From positions 1,263,992 to 1,327,991 of the forward strand of contig NZ_CP009245.1 in assembly GCF_001941445.1 (NCBI RefSeq): a stretch of 64,000 nt of DNA, read 5' to 3'. Numbering within the stretch: the first letter of the stretch is position 1; the number at the start of each line of letters is the position of its first letter. Source of the DNA: Corynebacterium aquilae DSM 44791 (GTDB taxonomy: Bacteria > Actinomycetota > Actinomycetes > Mycobacteriales > Mycobacteriaceae). The notes beneath the pieces were generated by a model, which saw nothing but the letters and a program-made list of their open reading frames with translations, made no database searches and had not been told where the DNA came from. Position numbers and translations under genes: made by a program. Below are positions 58,802 through 64,000 of the stretch, piece by piece.

Positions 58802-61465
58802 GTGACCGACTCCAAACCCCGCCTCATGCTCATCGACGGCCATTCCATGGCTTTTCGCGCCTACTACGCTCTTCCGCCGGAGAAGTTCAATACTTCCGGC
58901 GGTCAGGCAACAAACGCGGTGTATGGCTTTTTGACGATGCTGAACACTCTCATCGCGCAGGAAAAGCCCACCCACGTGGCTACTGCTTTCGATGTGGGGC
59001 GTCACACGTTCCGCACGGAGATTTTTTCGGAGTACAAGGCGCAGCGTGATGCGACTCCGGAGCCTTTTCGTGGTCAGGTCGACCTGATTAAGAAGGTGTT
59101 GAATCCGCTGGGTATCACGTGGATTGAGAAGACCAACTACGAGGCCGATGACATTATCGCCACGTTGGCTACTGCCGCGAAGGATAAGGGTTTTGAAACG
59201 CTGATTGTGACCGGCGATCGGGATTCTTTCCAGCTGATTAACGACACGACGACCGTGTTGTATCCGATGAAGGGGGTTAGTGTTTTGCACCGCTTTACCC
59301 CTGAGGCGGTGGAGGAAAAGTATGGAGTCACCCCGGCGCAGTATCCGGATTTGGCCGCACTCCGTGGCGACAACTCTGACAACCTTCCGGGTGTGCCTGG
59401 GGTGGGGGAGAAGACTGCCACTAAATGGATCACTAAGTACGGCAACCTTGACGGCGTGATTGAGCATGCCGATGAGATTGGTGGCAAGGTGGGCGGAAAC
59501 TTCCGTGAACGCATTGATCAGGTGAAGTTGAATCGGCAGATCACGGAGATGGTGCGCGATTTGGCGCTGCCGGTTGGGGTTGAGGACGTCGAGCTCAAAC
59601 CCGTTGATAAGAATGCTGTCAACGCTGAGTTTGATGCTTTGGAGTTCGGTAGTCATTTGCGGGAGAGGGTGTTTACCGCTTTCGCTGCGACCACTGAGGA
59701 TGATGGGCAGCCGAGCGAGGACTTCACCGTGGAGGTTGTCGATGGGGCTGTGCGACCGTGGTTGGATGCGCACGCTGCCGAGGGGATTTCTGTTGTGGTT
59801 CAGGGAAATCCTGATCCTGCTGGCGGTGACGCTGAGGTGATTGCCTTGGTGGGTGTTGATGGCACCGGCATGGTGTGCGATTTGGGGCAGCTGTCGGAGG
59901 CCGATGAACAGGCTGTTGCCGAGTGGTTGGACAGTGAAAGTCCGAAGTTCTGCCATGACATTAAGAAGAATTGGCACATGTTGACTGGCCGTGGCTTCGT
60001 GCCCCGGGGGTTTGTGCAAGACACTGCGCTGGCGGCGTACTTGTTGCAGCCCGGTCAGCGTTCCTTCGATTTTGATGATGTGTTGCTTCGTCATCTGCAG
60101 GCGGAGTTGCCTTCCGCTGATGATGGTGGGCAGTTGACTTTGCTGGATGCGCCGGATCATCAGCATCTGCTGCGCAAGGCGCGGGCTGTTGCTGTGCTGG
60201 CGGAGCATTTGGTGTCTCAGCTGCATGCCATTGGCGCCTACGAGCTTTATCGGGATGTGGAAATTCCGTTGGCGACGGTGTTGGCGCGCATGGAGCACAC
60301 GGGTATTGCGGTCGATGTGGACATTCTCGAGCGGGAGCGCGATATTTTCGTCGGTGAGGTGGAGGACGCTCAGGCGCAGGCACGTCAGCTTGCCGATGAT
60401 GATTCGTTGAATTTGTCTTCGCCGAAGCAGCTGCAGGCGGTGCTGTTTGAGACTTTAGGTATGCCGAAGACGAAGAAGACGAAGACGGGCTATTCGACGG
60501 CAGCGAAAGAGATTGAGCAGCTCGCGAAGAATCATCCGCATCCTTTCCTGGATCAGCTGCTGCGGCATCGTGAGAATCAGAAGCTGAAGACCACGATTGA
60601 TGGTTTGATCAAGGCGGTCGCTGATGATGGCCGTATTCACACCACTTTCCAGCAGACGTCGACGGCGACGGGCCGGTTGTCTTCGACTGATCCGAACTTG
60701 CAGAACATTCCGGTGCGTACGCCTGCTGGCCGCCGGATTCGTTCGGCATTTGTGGTGGGTAAGGATTTCGATTCCTTGTTGACTGCGGACTATTCCCAGA
60801 TTGAGATGCGTGTGATGGCGCACCTGTCGAAGGATGCGGGGCTGATTGAGGCGTATCGCAAGGGCGAGGACCTTCACAACTACGTTGGGTCGAAGGTTTT
60901 CGATGTTCCGGTTGATCAGGTCACTCCGGAGATTCGTCGGCGAGTGAAGGCTATGAGTTATGGCTTGGTGTACGGGCTGTCGGCGTTTGGTCTAGCCGGG
61001 CAGCTTGATATTGCGCCGGGCGAGGCGAAGCGGATTATGGAGAATTATTTCTTGCGCTTCGGTGGGGTGAAGAGGTACTTGGAGACTGTGGTCGATGAGG
61101 CGCGCGATACCGGGTACACGGCAACGTTGTTTGGCCGGCGTCGTTATTTGCCGGAGTTGTCGTCCACGAATCGGGTGGCGCGAGAAAACGCTGAGCGTTC
61201 TGCGTTGAATGCGCCGATTCAGGGCACTGCGGCGGACATTATTAAGGTCGCGATGTTGCGGGTGGATCGACAGTTGTTGGACAGGCAGTTGAAGTCGCGG
61301 GTGTTGCTGCAGGTGCACGATGAGTTGGTGGTTGAGGTTGCTGCTGGGGAGCAGCAGCTGGTTGGCGACATTGTGCGTGAGCAGATGAGTGCTGCGATTA
61401 GTTTGGCGGTGCCGATGGATGTTTCCAGCGGGGTGGGCGAAAACTGGGATGCGGCTGCCCACTAG
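58802..61465 (+). CDS. polA: DNA polymerase I
   Basis: The 887-aa product has an N-terminal 5'-3' exonuclease (LMLIDGHSMAFRAYYALP; YEADDIIATLA; GDRDSFQLI; GDNSDNLPGVPGVGEKTA), a middle 3'-5' exonuclease-like domain and a C-terminal polymerase. Motif A is DYSQIEMRVMAHLS (D663), motif B RRRVKAMSYGLVYG, and motif C VHDELVVEV (D840). The proofreading domain lacks the DxE and later Asp residues (for example EGISVVVQGNPDPAGG in place of the first motif), so it is probably inactive, as in mycobacterial Pol I. The GTG directly follows a -10 box. It functions in repair and Okazaki-fragment maturation. Confidence 0.97.
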   Translation: MTDSKPRLMLIDGHSMAFRAYYALPPEKFNTSGGQATNAVYGFLTMLNTLIAQEKPTHVATAFDVGRHTFRTEIFSEYKAQRDATPEPFRGQVDLIKKVLNPLGITWIEKTNYEADDIIATLATAAKDKGFETLIVTGDRDSFQLINDTTTVLYPMKGVSVLHRFTPEAVEEKYGVTPAQYPDLAALRGDNSDNLPGVPGVGEKTATKWITKYGNLDGVIEHADEIGGKVGGNFRERIDQVKLNRQITEMVRDLALPVGVEDVELKPVDKNAVNAEFDALEFGSHLRERVFTAFAATTEDDGQPSEDFTVEVVDGAVRPWLDAHAAEGISVVVQGNPDPAGGDAEVIALVGVDGTGMVCDLGQLSEADEQAVAEWLDSESPKFCHDIKKNWHMLTGRGFVPRGFVQDTALAAYLLQPGQRSFDFDDVLLRHLQAELPSADDGGQLTLLDAPDHQHLLRKARAVAVLAEHLVSQLHAIGAYELYRDVEIPLATVLARMEHTGIAVDVDILERERDIFVGEVEDAQAQARQLADDDSLNLSSPKQLQAVLFETLGMPKTKKTKTGYSTAAKEIEQLAKNHPHPFLDQLLRHRENQKLKTTIDGLIKAVADDGRIHTTFQQTSTATGRLSSTDPNLQNIPVRTPAGRRIRSAFVVGKDFDSLLTADYSQIEMRVMAHLSKDAGLIEAYRKGEDLHNYVGSKVFDVPVDQVTPEIRRRVKAMSYGLVYGLSAFGLAGQLDIAPGEAKRIMENYFLRFGGVKRYLETVVDEARDTGYTATLFGRRRYLPELSSTNRVARENAERSALNAPIQGTAADIIKVAMLRVDRQLLDRQLKSRVLLQVHDELVVEVAAGEQQLVGDIVREQMSAAISLAVPMDVSSGVGENWDAAAH

Positions 61466-61491
61466 TTCTGGCTAGTTCGCTGTGTGTGCAA

Positions 61492-61528
61492 GCCCCGGAT
61501 GCGTTGGTGTGGTTGGCGCATCCGGGGC
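61492..61528. terminator. Hairpin between polA and the convergent methyltransferase gene
   Basis: A 12-bp perfect stem (61492-61503 / 61517-61528) lies between convergent genes, without a T-run. Confidence 0.6.
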
Positions 61529-61545
61529 ATGTGTGTGCTGGGGTT

Positions 61546-62361
61546 TTATGTGGGCTGGGGGAGGTGGGCGACGAAGATGGCGGTGCCGGGGAAGAGTTCG
61601 CCGCGGAGTTTTGACCATTGTCCCCAGGTTTCTTCGAGGTGGCTTGGCCATTCGGGTTCGATGATGTCGTCTAGGACGAATCCTGCTGCGACGAGTTCGC
61701 GTACTCGGTCGCCGATGGTGCGGTGGTGTTCGACGTAGGTTGCCACCCCGGTGTCTGGGTCGCGTTCGACGTAGCCGCCGCGGTCGAAGTAGGAGGTGTA
61801 GACGGTGAGTCCGGGTTGGCCGGGGTTGTCGGGGAAGATCCAGCGCATGGGGTGGGTGACCGAGAAGACGAATCGTCCGCCGGGGATAAGGACGCGGGCG
61901 ATTTCTTTCATCAGGTTGGCGGTGTCGGAGATGAAAGGGATGGCGCCGAAGGCGGAGAAGACGACGTCAAAGCTTGCGTCGGCAAAGGGGAGGTGGGTGG
62001 CGTCGGCTTGAATTAAGTTGGTGCCACATAGTTGGTTGTTGCCACTGGTGGCGTGGCGCAGCATGTTCAGCGAGATGTCGCAGGCGACGATGTGTCCGAC
62101 GCCGTCGTGGGCGAGCCAGCGGCTGCAGGGGGCGGAGCCGCATCCGATTTCGAGGACGGTGGCTTTTGTGACATCACCGAGGAGGCGGGCGTCTTTTTCG
62201 TGGAGTTGTTCTGGGCACCAGAAGAATTCCCCGTGGGGGTTGTTGGCGCCGAGGTAGCTGGGGTGTTCTTCGTGGTAGTTGTCGGCGTCCAGGTCCCACC
62301 AGTACCGGTTTGCTGCGGCGGATTCCGCATCGGAAATGGGGGGTTGGTTGGTGTTGCGCAT
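61546..62361 (-). CDS. SAM-dependent methyltransferase upstream of rpsA
   Basis: The 271-aa product has motif I VLEIGCGSAPCSRWL, motif II VACDISLNML, and the Methyltransf_11 core (LIQADATHLPFADASFDVVFSAFGAIPF; RVLIPGGRFVFSVTHPMRW). The N-terminal segment (RYWWDLDADNYHEEHPSYLG...EFFWCPEQLHE) is characteristic of a conserved actinobacterial group located beside polA and rpsA. The substrate is unknown. It is divergent from rpsA. Confidence 0.9.
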   Translation of the reverse strand: MRNTNQPPISDAESAAANRYWWDLDADNYHEEHPSYLGANNPHGEFFWCPEQLHEKDARLLGDVTKATVLEIGCGSAPCSRWLAHDGVGHIVACDISLNMLRHATSGNNQLCGTNLIQADATHLPFADASFDVVFSAFGAIPFISDTANLMKEIARVLIPGGRFVFSVTHPMRWIFPDNPGQPGLTVYTSYFDRGGYVERDPDTGVATYVEHHRTIGDRVRELVAAGFVLDDIIEPEWPSHLEETWGQWSKLRGELFPGTAIFVAHLPQPT

Positions 62362-62771
62362 GGAAGCTAAGTGTAGGCGTTGCGGTGGTGTGGTGGTGTG
62401 GCGCGGCGGTGTGGTGGGGTGCTGGGGCTGATGGGTGGAGTGCTGGGGTTGTTGTGTGTGGTGCGTGTGGCGCTAGTAAATGTTTGTGATGGGGGAGAAA
62501 TACTGGGCGTGTCCAGGGGATTTGGGTGGATGTTGCTGGTTGCTTTGTGTGGTGTGGGCAGGTATTGTTATCGGAGCGTATCTGTCACTGCGTCCATGTT
62601 CGGTAAAAATAGGAAGGCCGGGCTGGGGGCAGGGCACACGGCTTAACACTCGCACATACTGGGCTTGAGCAGCGTCAATGCTGGTTGGTTGTGGTTTGTG
62701 CCGATGCGTCTAGCGGTGGATGCGCACGAAATGTAAACCCCCTGTCTTCCTATTTTCTCGGAGCACTATTT
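62362..62771. promoter_or_regulatory. rpsA upstream region (410 bp) with promoter
   Basis: No convincing gene is seen; a 62-codon plus-strand frame at 62480 lacks family-like sequence. TTGCTT (62540-62545), a 17-bp spacer and TATTGT (62563-62568) form a plausible rpsA promoter, giving a leader of about 195 nt. Such a leader leaves room for S1 autoregulation. CGGAG precedes the ATG of rpsA by about 8 bases. Confidence 0.5.
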
Positions 62772-64000
62772 ATGCCCACCAACAACGTCCCTCAGGTTGC
62801 CATCAACGACATCGGTGGCCCTGAGGAGTTCCTCGCCGCGGTTGAACAGTCCATCAAGTACTTCAACGATGGTGACCTGGTCTCCGGCACCGTCGTCAAG
62901 GTTGATCGCGATGAGGTTCTGCTTGACATCGGGTACAAGACCGAAGGTGTCATCCCCTCCCGCGAGCTGTCCATCAAGCACGACGTCGACCCGGATGAGG
63001 TCGTCGAGGTTGGCGACGAGATCGAAGCTCTCGTCCTGACCAAGGAGGACAAAGAAGGCCGCCTGATTCTGTCCAAGAAGCGTGCTCAGTACGAGCGTGC
63101 TTGGGGCACCATCGAGCAGCTCAAGGAGAACGACGAGCCGGTTACCGGTACCGTCATCGAGGTCGTCAAGGGCGGCCTCATCCTCGACATCGGCCTGCGC
63201 GGCTTCCTGCCCGCATCCCTGGTTGAGATGCGTCGCGTCCGTGACCTGGATCCGTACATCGGCCAGGAGATCGAGGCCAAGATCATCGAGCTGGACAAGA
63301 ACCGCAACAACGTTGTGCTGTCCCGCCGTGCATGGCTCGAGCAGACCCAGTCTGAGGTTCGCTCCGAGTTCCTGCACCAGCTGCAGAAGGGCCAGGTCCG
63401 CAAGGGCACTGTGTCCTCCATCGTCAACTTCGGCGCTTTCGTCGATCTCGGCGGTGTCGACGGCCTGGTTCACGTTTCCGAGCTGTCTTGGAAGCACATT
63501 GACCACCCGTCTGAGGTTGTCGCCGTTGGCGACGAGGTCACCGTTGAGGTTCTCGACGTCGATCTCGACCGCGAGCGCGTCTCCCTGTCCCTGAAGGCCA
63601 CCATGGAAGATCCGTGGCGCGTCTTCGCCCGCACCCACGCTGTGGGCCAGATCGTTCCGGGCAAGGTCACCAAGCTGGTTCCCTTCGGTGCGTTCGTGCG
63701 CGTCGAAGAGGGCATCGAGGGCCTGGTTCACATCTCCGAGCTGGCCGAGCGCCACGTCGAGGTTCCGGATCAGGTTGTCAACGTTGGCGAAGAAGCAATG
63801 GTCAAGGTCATCGACATCGACCTCGAGCGTCGTCGCATCTCCCTGTCCCTGAAGCAGGCCGACGAGGACTACACCGAAGAGTTCGATCCGTCCAAGTACG
63901 GCATGGCTGACTCCTACGACGAGCAGGGCAACTACATCTTCCCCGAGGGCTTCGACCCCGAGACCAACGAATGGCTCGAGGGCTTCGAGACCCAGCGCGC
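62772..64000 (+). CDS. rpsA: 30S ribosomal protein S1, 3'-truncated by window end
   Basis: S1 binds mRNA on the 30S subunit and helps initiation on structured messages. The frame opens MPTNNVPQVAINDIGGPEEFLAAV and stays open to the window end (409 codons visible). Four S1 domains are seen: GDLVSGTVVKVDRDEVLLDIGYKTEGVIP, PVTGTVIEVVKGGLILDIGLRGFLP, VRKGTVSSIVNFGAFVDLGGVDGLVHVSELSW, and IVPGKVTKLVPFGAFVRVEEGIEGLVHISELAE. This matches the four-domain high-GC Gram-positive S1. Codon use is strongly optimised. Confidence 0.96.
   Translation, partial: MPTNNVPQVAINDIGGPEEFLAAVEQSIKYFNDGDLVSGTVVKVDRDEVLLDIGYKTEGVIPSRELSIKHDVDPDEVVEVGDEIEALVLTKEDKEGRLILSKKRAQYERAWGTIEQLKENDEPVTGTVIEVVKGGLILDIGLRGFLPASLVEMRRVRDLDPYIGQEIEAKIIELDKNRNNVVLSRRAWLEQTQSEVRSEFLHQLQKGQVRKGTVSSIVNFGAFVDLGGVDGLVHVSELSWKHIDHPSEVVAVGDEVTVEVLDVDLDRERVSLSLKATMEDPWRVFARTHAVGQIVPGKVTKLVPFGAFVRVEEGIEGLVHISELAERHVEVPDQVVNVGEEAMVKVIDIDLERRRISLSLKQADEDYTEEFDPSKYGMADSYDEQGNYIFPEGFDPETNEWLEGFETQR

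Noticed and set aside
62480..62668. Small membrane protein upstream of rpsA
   Set aside because: The frame lies across the predicted rpsA promoter and leader, lacks a ribosome site, and its composition follows the local G/T skew.
1..64000. CRISPR array
   Set aside because: No set of regularly spaced 24-40 bp repeats with unique spacers was found; the decamer array at 14271 has no spacers.
1..64000. Prophage
   Set aside because: No capsid, portal, terminase, tail or integrase genes were seen; the mobile DNA is limited to IS elements.

Overview
The window is actinobacterial, almost certainly Corynebacterium. Housekeeping genes occur in an order known from corynebacteria: serA, leuB, gltX, ltbR-leuC-leuD, mutT1, gpsA, ddlA, DUF3515, thiL, ung, DAK2, recG, rsmD, coaD, then polA and rpsA. 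Many genes have a TAnnnT -10 box 6-8 bases before the start codon and so look leaderless, as is common in this group. An IS1249-type element also fits. I cannot name the species.

Layout. 1-976 is the end of a cation diffusion facilitator with a His-rich repeat. 1.1-3.9 kb holds a GmrSD/DUF262-like protein with a degenerate nuclease motif, overlapped by a lipoprotein gene. 4.2-5.8 kb is serA, convergent with pth. 6.5-11.4 kb is a three-gene minus-strand cluster of unrecognised proteins (758, 150 and 698 aa). 11.5-14.2 kb is an OsmC / acyl-CoA-dehydrogenase-like / flavin reductase operon preceded by three CTAGAC-N6-GTCTAG palindromes. 14.6-25.1 kb carries leuB, an Fes-like esterase, a cNMP/CBS/DUF294 protein with a DnaQ-like exonuclease, an FAH-family hydrolase, a membrane protein, an unknown protein, isochorismate synthase and gltX.

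25.3-31.7 kb is an accessory stretch. It has tRNA-Gln, two identical tRNA-Glu genes flanking a methyltransferase and a DJ-1/PfpI protein, an IS1249-like element, an IS256-family element, and a P-loop GTPase translationally coupled to a 105-aa protein. 32-51.7 kb returns to core genes: leucine synthesis and its IclR regulator, glycerol-phosphate, cell-wall and thiamine enzymes, DNA repair, CoA synthesis, a TauE-type permease and a polar amino acid ABC transporter.

52.0-58.5 kb is a second accessory island, ending 25 bp from a tRNA-Leu(CAA). It holds a 486-aa unknown, a 637-aa protein with a possible DUF4365/PD-(D/E)XK-like N-terminus, and an IS3-family element with a second IS256-family copy nested in it. 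58.8-64.0 kb is polA, a methyltransferase and rpsA, which runs off the window.

The best candidates for undescribed biology are the 6.5-11.4 kb cluster, the GTPase/105-aa pair, the 637-aa nuclease-like protein, the three-operator oxidoreductase operon, and multi-kilobase patches of keto/amino base skew that cross gene-orientation boundaries. Everything here was read by eye. No database search was run.
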